Below are positions 8,581 through 19,500 of a DNA stretch of 64,000 bases, in pieces. The translations under genes and the position numbers were made by a program. Every line of letters begins with the position of its first letter. Positions within the stretch are counted from its first letter, which is position 1. The notes beneath the pieces are model-generated. The model was not told where the DNA came from. It saw only the letters and a program-made list of their open reading frames with translations, and made no database searches. The stretch comes from Streptomyces violaceusniger (GTDB lineage Bacteria; Actinomycetota; Actinomycetes; Streptomycetales; Streptomycetaceae), in assembly GCA_005405945.1 (NCBI GenBank), contig BJHW01000001.1:62001-126000 (forward strand). The letters are read 5' to 3'.

Positions 8581-9015
8581 ATGAGCCAGTACTTCACCAT
8601 GGGAGAGGAGTCGCTGTGGAATCCGTCCAGCGGGGCGGCTCGATTGTTCCTGCGGCAGACCGCCGTGTTCGAAGCTGAACTCGGTCTCCCGTCGGGCCTG
8701 GGGCCCATGGACGACGACGAGTGTCAGATCGACCCCGTTGCGCTCGGTGCCTTCGCCCACGCTGTTCTGACGTACCACGGACGCACGCCTCACGCCGTCA
8801 TCCTGGCCCTGTCGGAAGGATTCACCGCCACACTGCTGGTCCTCGCCCAACGCGCAGGGGTAGAGGTGTGCTGGACGCCGCCCGACCATGACAAGGACGG
8901 CCACCTACGGGATGCGCAGGTCTCCTCACGTCCGCCGGCGTCCCTCGCAGCCGAGCCGAAGACACAGGGGTTGAAGGTGAAGGTGCGAGAGCTGGACCAG
9001 CTCATGCCCCGGTGA
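8581..9015 (+). CDS. DUF6086 family protein
   Basis: 144 residues. MSQYFTMGEESLWNPSSGAA, then RQTAVFEAELGLPSGLGP and LSEGFTATLLVLAQRAGVEV is the characteristic layout of DUF6086 proteins of Streptomyces. The function is unknown and there is no membrane segment. The start at 8581 follows GGAGGG. It is a single-gene unit between the immunity-like gene and the helicase. Confidence 0.65.
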   Translation: MSQYFTMGEESLWNPSSGAARLFLRQTAVFEAELGLPSGLGPMDDDECQIDPVALGAFAHAVLTYHGRTPHAVILALSEGFTATLLVLAQRAGVEVCWTPPDHDKDGHLRDAQVSSRPPASLAAEPKTQGLKVKVRELDQLMPR

Positions 9016-9184
9016 CAGCACATCACTGGATCGAGTCATCGGTTTCAATCCCACCCTGTACAGATCACACTTACTGCTCTGGCCGACCTGCGTCCCACCC
9101 TCGATCCAGTTTGGGCTGACAGCACGCTGGGTCACGCCGAGGCAGCTAGAGTGAGCGGCTGAATTCTTCGAAGAAATCCCAGGG

Positions 9185-11850
9185 ATGATTCTTCATATGT
9201 CAGGTATCCGGCTCCGGAAGCATCAGGTGGAGACAAAATCCCGGATTCGACAGTGGGTTGGATTCCCTGCAAGATCATCTGTTCCCGAGTGTGGCGCCCG
9301 TGCCACCGTGGTGTCGGCCACCGGGTCGGGGAAGACCTACACGGCCGCGGTCGCCGCTCTGGAGTACTTCCCCGGTGGCCGGATCCTGGTGATGGCGGAC
9401 ACCATCGACCTGCTGGTGCAGTCCGTCCAGGCGTGGCGCCGGGTGGGCCACCGCGGGCCGATGGTGGCGGTGTGTTCGCTGGAGAAGGACGAGGTCCTGG
9501 AGTGTCTGGGGGTTCGGGCGACCACGAATCCGATCCGGCTGGCGATGTGGGCCGGGACAGGGCCGGTGGTGGTGTTCGCTACGTACGCCTCTTTGGTGGA
9601 CCGGGAGGACCCGGAAGACCCGACAGGCCAGGGACGCGTCCGCGGGCCGCTGGAAGCTGCTCTGGCGGGCGGAGAGCGGCTGTACGGACAGCGAATGGCC
9701 CCGTTCGACCTCACGGTGGTGGACGAGGCCCATATGACCGCCGGGGACGCCGCCCGTCCCTGGGCGGCGATCCACGACAACGCCCGTATTCCTGCTGACT
9801 TCCGCCTCTACATGACCGCCACCCCGCGCATCCTCGCCTCCCCCGGCCGCAGAAGGGCAAGGACGGGCAGGAGCTGGAGATCACATCGATGATCTCTGAT
9901 CCGAACGGTACGTACGGCGAACGGATTTTCGAGCTCGGGCTGGCGGAGGCGGTCGAGCGGACCATCCTCGCCGGTTTTGAGATCGATGTCCTGGAGATCC
10001 GCGACCCCGAGCCGGTTCTCGGGTTGTCGGAGGAGGCGCTGCGCGGGCGTCGGCTGGCGCTGCTGCAGGCCGCGCTCCTGGAACATGCGGCCAGGTGGAA
10101 CCTGAAGACGGTGATGACGTTCCACCAGCGGGTGGAGGAAGCGGCCGCATTCGCCGAGAAGCTGCCCGCGACGGCGGCCGAGCTGTACGCGACCGAGGCA
10201 TCCGGTCAGGCACTGTCCGAGACCGAGGACCTGCCGGAGTCGTCGATCGACGCGGAGCTGTACGAGTTGGAGGCAGGCCGTCACGTACCGCCGGACCGGG
10301 TGTGGTCGGCGTGGCTGTGCGGCGATCACTTGGTGTCCGAGCGGCGCGAGGCCATCTGCCAGTTCGCCAATGGTGTCGACGCATCCGGCCGCCGGGTGCA
10401 CCGGGCCTTCCTCGCCAGCGTTCGCGTGCTCGGTCAGGGCGTCGACATCGTCGGCACACGGGGGGTCGAGGCCATCTGCTTCGCCGACACCCGCGGCTCC
10501 CAGGTCGAGATCGTCCAGAACATCGGCCGCGCGCTCAGGCCGAACCCGGATGGCTCCACCAAGGTCGCGCGGATCATCGTGCCGGTCTTCCTCGAGCCCG
10601 GCGAGGACCCCGATGACATGGTCGCCAGCGCCTCGTTCCGCCCCCTGGTCGCGGTGCTCCAGGGCCTGCGCTCACACTCCGAACAACTGGTCGAACAACT
10701 CGCGTCCCGCGCCCTCACCCGCAGCCGCCATGAGCGACGCGTGCACGTGAAGCGCGACGCAGAGGGCCGGATCATCGGCGCCAGTGGCGAGGGCCAGGAG
10801 GACGAGGGGCGCACCGAGGGTGCTGCCGAGTCCGCGCTGCTGCACTTCTCCAGCCCGCGCGACGCGGCCACCATCGCCGCGTTCCTACGGACCCGGGTCT
10901 ACCGCCCGGAGTCCCTGGTGTGGCTGGAAGGCCACCAGGCCAGGCGGCGCTGGCGGGAGGAGAACGGCATCACCGGATTCCACCCGACCCCCTACGACGC
11001 GGAAACAGCCATCGGCGGGGGCCAGGGCCGGTTCCCGGTGGGGCGCTGGGAGGCCCAGCAGCGTCGCGCGGCCCGCGCCGGGGATCTCGACGCCTGGCGT
11101 CGCGAGCTCCTGGACGAGGAAGGCATGGTGTGGGAGCCCGGAGAGGAAGCCTGGGAGGCCAAGCTGGCCCTCTTCCGCTCCTACCGGCGCGCCCACGGGC
11201 ACCTCGCCCCGCGGCAGGACGCCCTCTGGGGCGAGACCGATGCCGACGCCCAGCCCATCGGCCAGCAGATGGCCAACATCCGCAGGAAGAACGGCCTGGG
11301 CAAGAACCCACAGCGCGCTGAAACCCGCGCCGCGCAGCTCACCGCGATCGACCCAGACTGGGACTGCCCTTGGCCTCTGGACTGGCAACGCCACTACCGC
11401 GTCCTCGCCCAGCTCGCCGAGGACGAGCCCGACGGCCGCCTGCCCGAGATCCCACCCGGCGTGCTGTTCGATGGGGACGACCTGGGGCGGTGGCTCCAGC
11501 AGCAAGCGCACAACTGGACGGGCCTGTCCGCCGAGCAGCAGTGGCGGCTGAACGCGCTGGGCGTGACGCCCGCGGAACGACCCGGCCCCAAGGGCAACAG
11601 CAGCAGGAAGACCGCGGAGCATCTGTCAGCGGCCTTCCAGCGCAGTGTGGCGGCTCTCGCACAGTTCATCGCCCGCGAAGGACACCACCGCGTCCCCAGG
11701 GGCCATGTAGAGCAGATCCCGGTCGATGACCAGGACGCCCCGGTGTCGGTCCGGTTGGGGGTGTTCATGAGCAACACCAAATCCAGGCGGAACAAACTCA
11801 CCGAGCCGCAGCGCGCCGCTCTGACCGAACTGGGCGTGGAATGGGCGTAG
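9185..11850 (+). pseudogene. DEAD/DEAH-box helicase with helicase-associated domains, frameshifted
   Basis: The first segment has Walker A VVSATGSGKT, a DEAH box (LTVVDEAHMTAG) and motif III (LYMTATPRIL). It runs out of frame in the five-C run at 9840-9844, and adding one C joins it to the second segment. That segment carries helicase motifs V/VI (VRVLGQGVDIVG, QNIGRALRPNP) and two C-terminal helicase-associated repeats (WEAKLALFRSYRRAHGHLAP; FIAREGHHRVPRGHVE). The repaired product is about 888 residues. Helicases of this architecture are frequent in Streptomyces chromosome arms. The start could be 9185 or 9197. Confidence 0.8.
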
Positions 11851-11864
11851 GAGGGGCGGTCTAA

Positions 11865-12739
11865 GAGCTTGTCTCACGTGGCGAGTTTGGCGAGCTTCTT
11901 GTAGCAGGTCAGGGCTGCCGCGAGCCCGAGGAAGGCGAGGAAGTGGTTCCCCTTTTCGCTCGTATCGCACGGTCAGGCGACAGTAGCCGAAGAGCCAGGA
12001 GATCGACCGCTCGATCTTCCAGCGGTGTCGGCCGAGGCGCTCGCTGGACTCAATGCCGGGTCGGGCGATGCGTGGGACTATGCCGCGGCCGCGCAGCCAC
12101 GAGAGACGATCGGTGGAGTGGTAGGCCTTGTCGGCGCGGAGCCTTCCCGGGCGGCGGCGTCGCGGTCCACGGCGGGAGCGGATAGCGGGTACGCCCACGA
12201 TCAGCGGAAGGAGTGCCTGGCTGTCGTGGACATTGGCGCCGGAGACGCCGAGGGCGAGAGGTAAGCCTTGCGCGTCGGACAGGACGTGCAGTTTGCTGCC
12301 CTTCTTGCCCCGGTCGACCGGATTGCGCCCGGTCAGTGATCCCCTTTTTTCGCACGAACCGAGGCCGCATCCACGATCGCCGAGGTCCAGTCCACCTCAC
12401 CGCGAGCTCCGAGCTCGTCCAGGACAGCCTGGTGCAGGCGACGCCACAGCCCAGCCTCGGTCCATGCGGCGAACCGGCGATGTGCGGTCGCCGGCGAGAC
12501 ACCGAACGTCTCCGGTAGATGCCGCCAGGCGCAGCCGCTGGTCAGCACGTACACGACGGCCGCGAACACCGCTCGCTCATCAACCGGGGCCGTCCCTCCA
12601 CCCTGCGGACGCGAGGAGAAAGACGGAAGCAACGGAGCAACAAGCGACCAGAGTTCGTCAGGAACCAACCGCTGCGAAAGATCAACACCCATGGCACAGC
12701 ATCATGCCGCACCGTTCTGACGCCACGTGAGACAAGCTC
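11865..12739 (-). mobile_element. IS5-family (IS427-type) insertion sequence, copy 1
   Basis: An 875-base element ended by perfect 19-base inverted repeats (GAGCTTGTCTCACGTGGCG at 11865, its complement ending at 12739). It is flanked by TAA on both sides (11862-11864 and 12740-12742), as expected for the TNA target of IS427-type elements. A second copy with three substitutions and one indel lies at 43913-44786 in the same orientation. Confidence 0.9.
11874..12692 (-). pseudogene. IS5-family transposase of copy 1 (OrfA + OrfB)
   Basis: OrfA (12333-12692) encodes 119 residues (MGVDLSQRLVPDELWSLVAP to SVRAKKGDH) and includes the first catalytic Asp in DWTSAIVDAAS. OrfB continues in the -1 frame after an A6G4 run (complement of 12341-12350), a classic slippery site. 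It carries SGANVHDSQALLPLI, RADKAYHS and HRWKIERSISWLF, so the DDE triad is complete across the fusion. This copy has four C's at 11949-11952 where copy 2 has three. That shifts OrfB out of frame in its last 30 codons, so copy 1 probably encodes a damaged transposase unless the base is an error. Confidence 0.85.
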
Positions 12740-12808
12740 TAAGGTGGTGTGTACTTGCACCAATATGGAGGCGTGCACCGACTCGCACGGCACGGAGGGA
12801 CGGGACCC

Positions 12809-13152
12809 ATGGGGACGTGGGATCATTTCAGCATGCCCCGGAGCAACAACGACCAACTGCCAGCGACGTATGTCGCATCCGGCAATTGGCCGTACGCCCG
12901 GCTCGTCGAGGACGCTCCTGACAGCGCGCACTACGGCCAAGCCTTCGCACGGAACCTGGCAGAGGCGATGGAGACGTCCGAGATCGGACTGAGGGCCCTG
13001 GGCGACAAAGCAGGGGTCTCGCACGCAACCATCAGCCGGCTGCTACGCGGGATGGTCCTGCCCGACTTGGGACTCTCGCCCGCCTGGAGGTGGCACTGGG
13101 AACCAGTCTCTGGCCCGGCCTCACAGCATGGACCGAGCGCGAACACGTCTGA
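12809..13152 (+). pseudogene. Small XRE-type HTH protein, frameshifted
   Basis: The sequence ARNLAEAMETSEIGLRALGD, then AGVSHATISRLLRGMVLPD is a helix-turn-helix of the XRE/Cro type. Adding one G at the GGG run 13069-13071 gives a continuation TLARLEVALGTSLWPGL and a stop at 13150-13152, for a protein of about 115 residues. The start at 12809 follows GGAGGGACGGG. The target is unknown. It lies just inside the left IS copy. Confidence 0.6.
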
Positions 13153-13239
13153 GCTTGCGCTTCGCCGCTGATTGCCATGTCCAAGGCGGGAGCTGAGCGT
13201 CGGGCATTCGACATTTCAGTCGTCGTTGCTGCGACTGAT

Positions 13240-13976
13240 GATGGCCACCGACTACGGACGCTTCGCCAGCACCAAGATCCGCTACTGCGGCACAGCGACC
13301 ATCATGCTGCTCGAACTCATCCCCATGTTCGTCATCATCTTCCTCGGCGCCATGCTCGGTGCGTCTCTCGTCGGCTCCTTCGGGCGAGGCGAAGGCACAG
13401 GACCCCGGATTCGTCTTCGTCCACCTGATGGGGCTGCTCGGCGTCGTCTTCGTCGTCATCACCCAGATTCGCATCAACGTCATGAACCTGTACGGCGGTT
13501 CGATCACCTTGTCCAGCGGCTTCGACGTCGTCGCGGGGTTCCGTCCCGGACGCCCCTGGTGGATGTTCGGAGTGTAGCTGTTCGGCGTCATCTTCTACGC
13601 CACGAACGTCATCAACCACCTCGGCACGTTCCTGGCCGTCACCGGCGCCCTCACCAACACCTGGGTGCTCATCATCCTCGCCGACTACTTCATCTGCCGA
13701 CGCTGGCTCAAGCTCGGCCGGGCCGAGGGCATCGAATTCCGCGAGGACGACGTGCGGGAGTGGAACACCTGCGGCCTGCTCTCCCTCGGCCTCGCCGTAT
13801 TCGTCGGCGCCCTCGGCATCCTCGGCATCTACCCCGAGGCGTACGCGTCGTTCATCTCGATGTTCCTCGGCCCCGTCGTCCACGTCATCCTCACCAAGAC
13901 GACGAAGGGACGCTTCTACGCACCCGCCCACGCCGCCGCCGACCGAATCCCGTCCACAGCAGCCTCAGGGAACTGA
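13240..13976 (+). pseudogene. NCS1-type nucleobase/allantoin permease, 3' remnant
   Basis: The fragment begins inside a family member (TDYGRFASTKIRY, then LLELIPMFVIIFLGAMLG). It shifts frame near 13370 (FVFVHLMGLLGVVFVVITQI), meets an in-frame TAG at 13576-13578 and continues with YATNVINHLGTFLAVTG and LIILADYFICRRWLKLG. These are transmembrane segments of the NCS1 family (purine, cytosine, allantoin or hydantoin uptake). The N-terminal half is missing, so it is a dead gene. A hydantoin/allantoin permease would fit the cyclic-amide genes downstream. Confidence 0.7.
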
Positions 13977-13998
13977 CAAGCCGTCGAAGTTCACTCTG

Positions 13999-14137
13999 GT
14001 CCCGATGTATCCCCAGGTCGGGTTCTCTCTCGCCAGGCGCTGAATGAGCGCGACTGTTTCTTCCGCCAGCGGTGGTCGGCCGGGCCCGACCGCCGTCTGG
14101 TGCCACCTCCAGCGCACCAGACGGCGGTGCCTGGTCA
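13999..14137 (-). pseudogene. IS-type integrase (rve) transposase fragment
   Basis: On the minus strand about 45 codons (TRHRRLVRWRWHQ, GPGRPPLAEETVALIQRLAR, ENPTWGYIG) match the N-terminal part of rve-type transposases, where HRRLVxRxW, GRPP and RLARENPxWGY are standard. Nothing else of the element remains. It abuts another gene fragment at 14135. Confidence 0.6.
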
Positions 14138-14440
14138 AGGGTGCCCGGGGTAACCAGCCGATGGCGGCGTAAAGCGGTCGGGCAGGAATGGTTCGACCTC
14201 CGGAGGAACGGTTCCATCCAGCAGCATCCGCTGGACAAGGTGTCCGGTGACAGGAGCAAGGGTGATGCCGAGCATGGCGTGTCCAGCGGCCACGAGGACG
14301 TTGTCGTAGCCGGGCACCGGTCCGATGGCCGGCAGGCCGTCGGGGGTCATCGGGCGCAGGCCCGCCCACGCCCGAGGCCGGGCCGCGGTGGTGCCACAGG
14401 TGCGGAAGTAGCGGCCGGCGGAGTCGGCACTGTGCGTGCC
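14135..14440 (-). pseudogene. FAD-dependent amino-acid oxidase (DAO/DadA-like) C-terminal fragment
   Basis: The minus-strand reading contains RAWAGLRPMTPDGLPAIGP, then NVLVAAGHAMLGITLAPVTG. This is the C-terminal signature of D-amino-acid dehydrogenase and glycine-oxidase type flavoproteins. There is no FAD-binding N terminus, so only the tail survives. Confidence 0.65.
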
Positions 14441-14582
14441 TCACATCTGTAGCGGCTTTGTTGGGCACCGAGCACACCGGGAGCGGACGGGCCGGTCATA
14501 GCTTCGCGGCAATGCAGCGCCGGCCCCGGCGGGACCCATCCGGCGGTGGGGAGTGCGGCGCCGACCCGGGAGGAGGATCGGA

Positions 14583-14916
14583 TGCGGCTGCTGACGATTG
14601 AGGACATGGACGAGCCGGCCCTGGGGGCCACGCTGCTGGGCACCGGCGGCGGAGACCCACCGTGGCCGACGCGTTCGGCGCCGCCATCGCCGACGCCTCC
14701 GGAGCCGTGGACCGGGTCTACCGCTACGGGCCCAGCGGGCGCGAGAGCTGCCTCGACGAGGCCCGCCAACTGGCCACCGACGCCGCCGTCCGGGCGGGCG
14801 CCGACCCCGCCCGGGTGCGCATCACCGCGGTGACCGAGGTACCGCTGTCCCATCTGCCCGGCGAGACCTGCCGCGTACAGGTCAAGGCCGCCGGCCCCTT
14901 GGAGGTACGTGCATGA
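14583..14916 (+). pseudogene. Internally deleted DUF917 / hydantoinase remnant
   Basis: The first 24 codons (MRLLTIEDMDEPALGATLLG, then TGGG) match the start of DUF917 (S-methyl-thiohydantoin desulfurase family). The sequence then changes frame and family. From 14662, VADAFGAAIADASGAVDRVY to VPLSHLPGETCRVQVKAAG resembles the C-terminal part of hydantoinase/oxoprolinase A. It looks like a fusion scar left by a deletion between neighbouring genes of a hydantoin operon. Confidence 0.55.
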
Positions 14917-15332
14917 CACCCACCGAAGGCTCCGCGCGCCCGGTCGGCGACGACCCCGCGTCCGTCTACCGCGCCTACAACGACGCCGAGATGCGGCAGG
15001 ACACCGAGGCTGCCGCCGCTGTGGTCTCACCGGACCTGAGCGTCGAGGTCAACGGCCGTGCGGCCCTGTCCACGGCCGAGGAGGACCGGGCCGCCAACGC
15101 CGAACTGCTGCGCCGCTACCCGGACTACCGCCGCGAGATCCTGGACGTGGTGGTCGCCGGCGACCGCGCCGCCGTGCGCTGGCGGATGCTCGGCACGCCC
15201 GCCGCGCCCGGTGTCGAGGCCCTGGACGTCCACGGCTGCTCGGTCGTGACCGTACGGGAGGAACGCATCACCGACGCCTTCCTCTACTACGACGGCGCGG
15301 CGCTCGACGCGGCACTGGAGGCGGGCTCGTGA
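14913..15332 (+). CDS. SnoaL/NTF2-like small protein
   Basis: 139 residues. DPASVYRAYNDAEMRQDTEA, then RRYPDYRREILDVVVAGDRA and VEALDVHGCSVVTVREERIT fits the SnoaL-like NTF2 fold (cone-shaped alpha+beta ligand pocket). Such proteins act as cyclases, isomerases or helper proteins, and the substrate cannot be inferred. GGAGG lies seven bases before the ATG. The stop overlaps the next GTG (GTGA), so it was part of an operon that is now interrupted. Confidence 0.65.
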   Translation: MTPTEGSARPVGDDPASVYRAYNDAEMRQDTEAAAAVVSPDLSVEVNGRAALSTAEEDRAANAELLRRYPDYRREILDVVVAGDRAAVRWRMLGTPAAPGVEALDVHGCSVVTVREERITDAFLYYDGAALDAALEAGS

Positions 15333-15553
15333 ACGTCCCGGCAGACCGTCACCACGGCATCCCAATGGCGGACTGCCACGACGACCTGCTGACGGCGCTC
15401 AGGCATCTCGGAGAGCGCGGCCATCGCGACCCGTTCGGCGACTTCTGGCTGCCGCAGCGGCGCCAGGGCGGTGTGGTGCGCGCGGCCACCGGAACTCCGA
15501 CCGCTGCCGCCTCCCTCCGGCGCCCACCGCTCCAGCAGCGGCCCATCGTTTGA
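15329..15553 (+). pseudogene. Peptidase M19 (membrane dipeptidase) N-terminal fragment
   Basis: From a GTG at 15329, MADCHDDLLTALRHLGERGH, then FWLPQRRQGGVVRA resembles the start of M19 dipeptidases, whose DxHxDL motif binds zinc (here DCHDDL). The similarity ends after about 50 residues and a stop follows at 15553. Only the N terminus remains, possibly because of a downstream deletion. Confidence 0.5.
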
Positions 15554-15696
15554 CGACCCCTCACCTGCTCGCGTACGGGGCCCTCCGCCCCGCACCCGAC
15601 CCGTGGGCGCCGTGCACACGCACGGACCGCGCACACCGGCCGGCGGCACAGCGATCCCGCGTGCCGTCGACGTCTCGCAGAAAGGAGCTCACTCAC

Positions 15697-17737
15697 ATGA
15701 GCCCGTACCGCGTCTCGATGGACATCGGGGGCACCTTCACCGATGTCGTCGCCTACGACGAATCCAGCGGCGTCTTCCACGCCGGCAAGTCCTCCACCAC
15801 GCCCCAGGACCTGACCGAGGGCGTGCTCGCCGCCCTCGGCTCGCTCGTTCAGTCGCCCGCAGACATCGCCTTCATGGTCCACGGCACCACCCAGGGGCTC
15901 AACGCCCTGCTGGAGCGCCGCGGCGTGAAGGTCCTGCTGCTGGCCTCGCAGGGCGCGGGCGACACCTACCACGTCGCCCGCGGCCCCCGCACCCGGCTGT
16001 ACGACCTGCACTTCCGCAAGCCCGAGCCGCTGCTGCCGCTGCGAGACATCGTGGAGGTGGGCGGCCGATTCACTGCCGAGGGGTGGAGCTGCGGGCCCTG
16101 GACGAGGCCGCCGTCCGGGCGGCCGCCCGGCGGGCGAAGGAGGAGGGCTTCGGCGCCGTCGCCGTCGGCTACCTGTTCAGCTACAAGAACCCGGCGCACG
16201 AGCTGCGCACCCGCGAGATCCTCCGCGAGGAGCTCGGCGAGGACTTCACCATCTCGCTGTCGCACGAGGCGGCCAAGGAATGGCGGGAGTACGAGCGCAC
16301 CTCCTCCGCCGCCATCGAGGCCTACACCGGCCCGGTCGTACGCCGCTACCTCAGCCGTCTGGAGGCGAGCCTGGAAGAGCAGGGCCTGACCGTACCCCTG
16401 CACGTGATGCAGTCCTCCGGCGGCATCCTCAGCGCGGAGTCGGCCCAGCGGCGCCCGCTGCAGACCCTGCTTTCCGGCCCCGTCGGCGGCACCATGGGCG
16501 GCGCCGAGCTGGCCAAGGCCCTCGGCCGGCCCAACCTCATCTGCGTCGACATGGGGGCACCTCCTTCGACGTCTCCCTGGTGGTGGACGGCGAGCCCGTC
16601 GTGTCTCCCGAGGCCACGCTCGAAGGCCTGCCGATGCTGATGAGCGTCGTCGACATCCACACCATCGGCGCCGGCGGCGGGTCCATCGCCTGGATCGAGG
16701 CCGGCGGCCTGCGGGTCGGACCGCAGTCGGCGGGCGCCGACCCGGGTCCCGCCTGCTATGGCCGCGGCGGCACGCAGCCGACCGTCACCGACGCCAACCT
16801 GGTGCTCGGCCGCGTGGACGCCGAGTGGTTCGCCGGCGGCCACATGACCCTGGACCTGGGGCGCGCCAAGACCGCCGTCGCCGGGCTCGGTGAACAGCTG
16901 GGCCTGGATGTCGTCCAGACCGCGGAGGGCATCTGCGACGTCGCCAACGCCAAGATGGCTCAGGCAATCCGTACGATCACCGTCTCGCGCGGCATCGAGC
17001 CCCGCGAGTTCGCGCTCGTCGCCTTCGGCGGCGCCGGCCCCATGCACGCGGTGTTCCTCGCCGAGGAGCTGGGCATCTCCGACGTCATCGTCCCCCGCTT
17101 CCCCGGTGCGTTCTCCGCCTGGGGCATGCTGCAGACCGAGATCCGCAAGGACTTCTCCGAGCCGTACTTCTTCGTGGACGAGGACCTGGACCGCGCGGAC
17201 ATGGCCGCCCAGTTCGCGCACCTGGAGCAGGAGGGGCTGACGGGGCTGGCCGGCGAGGGCGTGCCCGAGGGCAGCCGCCGCACCACGCACGCGGTCGACA
17301 TCCGCTACGCCGCCCAGGAGTACACCCTCACGGTGCCGGTGCTCCGGGCCGACGAGCCGCTCGGTGAGGACTTCCTGGAGGTGGTCGCCCGGCGGTTCGC
17401 CGAGATGCACGAGTCCCGCTACGGCCACGCCAACCTCGGCGCCCCCATCGAGTTCGTCACCCTGCGCACCACTGCCTTCGGCGACCTGGGCCGCGCCGAG
17501 ACCGAACGGATCGACGCCCGGGCCACCGAGGAGCTCCCGCACGAGACCCGCTCGGTGGTCTTCGAACGCGCCGAGCGGGAGACCCTGTTGGTGCGGCGCG
17601 ACGACCTCGCCCCGGGGCACACCTTCGACGGCCCCGCGATCGTCCTCGAATCCACGGCCACCACCGTCGTGCCTCCCGGGCACCAGGTCACCGCCGACGA
17701 GATCGGATCCCTCGTGGTCCGCAGCAAGGAGCAGTGA
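15697..17737 (+). pseudogene. hyuA: Hydantoinase/oxoprolinase A subunit (HyuA type), two frameshifts
   Basis: The segments form one HyuA protein of about 680 residues: SMDIGGTFTDVVAYDESSG and HGTTQGLNALLERRGVKV (actin-like ATP-binding start), VMQSSGGILSAESA, CVDMG plus FDVSLVVDGE, GAGGGSIAWI and ADPGPACYGRGG. The frame is lost twice, at the G runs 16080-16083 and 16553-16557, and adding one G at each restores it. The family hydrolyses hydantoins, 5-oxoproline or N-methylhydantoin with ATP, in partnership with a B subunit. The start at 15697 follows AAAGGAG. The hyuB start lies within its stop. Confidence 0.85.
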
Positions 17738-19455
17738 TGAACCGGACGACCAAGCGGACGGCAGAGACGATGACGCGGACCACAGGACAGCAGACCGTCG
17801 ACCCGGTGGTCGTGGAGATCATCCGCAACGCCCTGGCCTCCGCCGCCGACGACATGAACGCGATCCTCATCCGTTCGGCGTACACCCCGCTCATCTACGA
17901 GTGCGGCGACTGCGTCGTCGCACTGCTGGACGACAACCACCAGGTGCTCGGTCAGTCCGCGGGCCTGCCGATCTTCCTCGGCAACCTGGAGACCTGCACC
18001 AGGGCCACCGAGGAACGGTTCGGCCGCGAGGTCTGGCAGCCGGGCGACGTGTGGATCCTCAACGACAGCTACCTCGGCGGCACGCACCTCAACGACGTCA
18101 CGATCTTCGGGCCGGTCTTCGTCGACGACGAACTCGTCGGCTTCACCGCCTCCCGTGCGCACTGGATCGACGTCGGCTCAAAGGATCCCGGCGGGTCCAT
18201 GGACTCCACGTCGATCTTCCAGGAGGGCCTGCGCCTCGGCCCGCAGAAGCTCGTCGAGGGCGGCCAGGAGGTGCGCCAGCTCATCGACACCATCGCCACC
18301 AACGTCCGCTTCCCGTACCCGACGATGGGTGACATGCGCGGCATGATCGCCTGCATCACGATGGGACAGGAGCGCTTGGAGGAGATCGTCCGGCGCTGGG
18401 GCGTGGACACCCTGCGCGCGGCCCGCGACGAGATCTTCGCCCAGACCGAGCGGCTGGAGCGGGACATCATCCGCGCCATCCCGGACGGCGTCTACACCGC
18501 CGAGGGCTTCCTCGACAACGACGGCGTCGACCTGGACACCAGGATCCCCATCAAGCTCAGAATCACGGTGACGGGCGAGGACATCGACTTCGACGTCACC
18601 GAGTCCGCCGACCAGACCGTCGGCCCGGTCAACTGCGGTACCTCGCAGACCGTTTCGGCCTGCCGGGTCGGCTACAAGCTCCTGGTCAGCCCGGACGTGC
18701 CCGGCAACGGCGGCTCGTTCCGCCCGATGACCGTGCAGGTCCGCGAGGGCTCGGTGTTCGGCGCGGTGGCTCCCGCCGCGTGCCAGTGGTACTTCTCGCA
18801 CCTGGGCCTGCTGATCGACCTGGTGGCCAAGGCCCTCGCGCCCGCGCTGCCGGAGAAGGTCGCCGGCGCCAGCCACGGCGACTCGATGATCGTGCTGCTG
18901 GCCGGACGCGACCACCGCACCAAGCGCGACTACGTCAGTCTGGAGGCCACGCTGGGCGGTTGGGGCGCATGGGAGGGCTCGGACGGCGAGAGCGCGTTGA
19001 TCAACAACGTGAACGGTTCGCTGAAGGACATCCCCATCGAGGTCTTCGAGACCCGCTTCCCCCTCCGCATCACCGAATACAAGATCCGCCAGGACTCCGG
19101 CGGCGCCGGCAGATGGCGTGGCGGCAACGGGGTGATCCGGCAGTACGAGGCGCTGGAGGACTGCACGGTCTCCCTGTGGTTCGAGCGTTCCGTGACGCCC
19201 GCGTGGGGTCTGTTCGGCGGTCAGGACGCCACCCCGCCCGAAGTGATCGTCAACCCCGGCCGCCCGGACGAGCGGCGCCTGCTGAAGTGCAACGGCCTCA
19301 AGCTCAGGAAGGGTGACGTGTTCCGCTGCATGACGGGCGGGGGCGGCGGCTTCGGCGACCCGAAGGACCGCGACCCGGAGGCGGTCCGGATCGACATGCT
19401 GGACGGCCACGTCTCGGCAATGCGGACCGAGGAGGTCTACGGCGCCGAGGTGTGA
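17737..19455 (+). CDS. hyuB: Hydantoinase/oxoprolinase B subunit (HyuB type)
   Basis: 572 residues, close to the family's usual length. Diagnostic stretches are VVVEIIRNALASAADDMNAI, ILNDSYLGGTHLNDVTIFGP, DFDVTESADQTVGPVNCG and GGWGAWEGSDGESALIN, ending with GGGGGFGDP. This subunit completes the ATP-dependent cyclic-amidase with HyuA just upstream. The ATG at 17737 shares its A with the hyuA stop (TGATG), and AAGGAG lies five bases before it. It is followed by a strong terminator. Confidence 0.9.
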   Translation: MNRTTKRTAETMTRTTGQQTVDPVVVEIIRNALASAADDMNAILIRSAYTPLIYECGDCVVALLDDNHQVLGQSAGLPIFLGNLETCTRATEERFGREVWQPGDVWILNDSYLGGTHLNDVTIFGPVFVDDELVGFTASRAHWIDVGSKDPGGSMDSTSIFQEGLRLGPQKLVEGGQEVRQLIDTIATNVRFPYPTMGDMRGMIACITMGQERLEEIVRRWGVDTLRAARDEIFAQTERLERDIIRAIPDGVYTAEGFLDNDGVDLDTRIPIKLRITVTGEDIDFDVTESADQTVGPVNCGTSQTVSACRVGYKLLVSPDVPGNGGSFRPMTVQVREGSVFGAVAPAACQWYFSHLGLLIDLVAKALAPALPEKVAGASHGDSMIVLLAGRDHRTKRDYVSLEATLGGWGAWEGSDGESALINNVNGSLKDIPIEVFETRFPLRITEYKIRQDSGGAGRWRGGNGVIRQYEALEDCTVSLWFERSVTPAWGLFGGQDATPPEVIVNPGRPDERRLLKCNGLKLRKGDVFRCMTGGGGGFGDPKDRDPEAVRIDMLDGHVSAMRTEEVYGAEV

Positions 19456-19500
19456 CGCCTGGGGCGTCGCCGCGACACGAGGGAAGGCGACGACGGAAAG

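Noticed and set aside
16346..17683. Long open frame of 445 codons opposite hyuA
   Set aside because: It is a shadow of the HyuA coding sequence with no recognisable domain.
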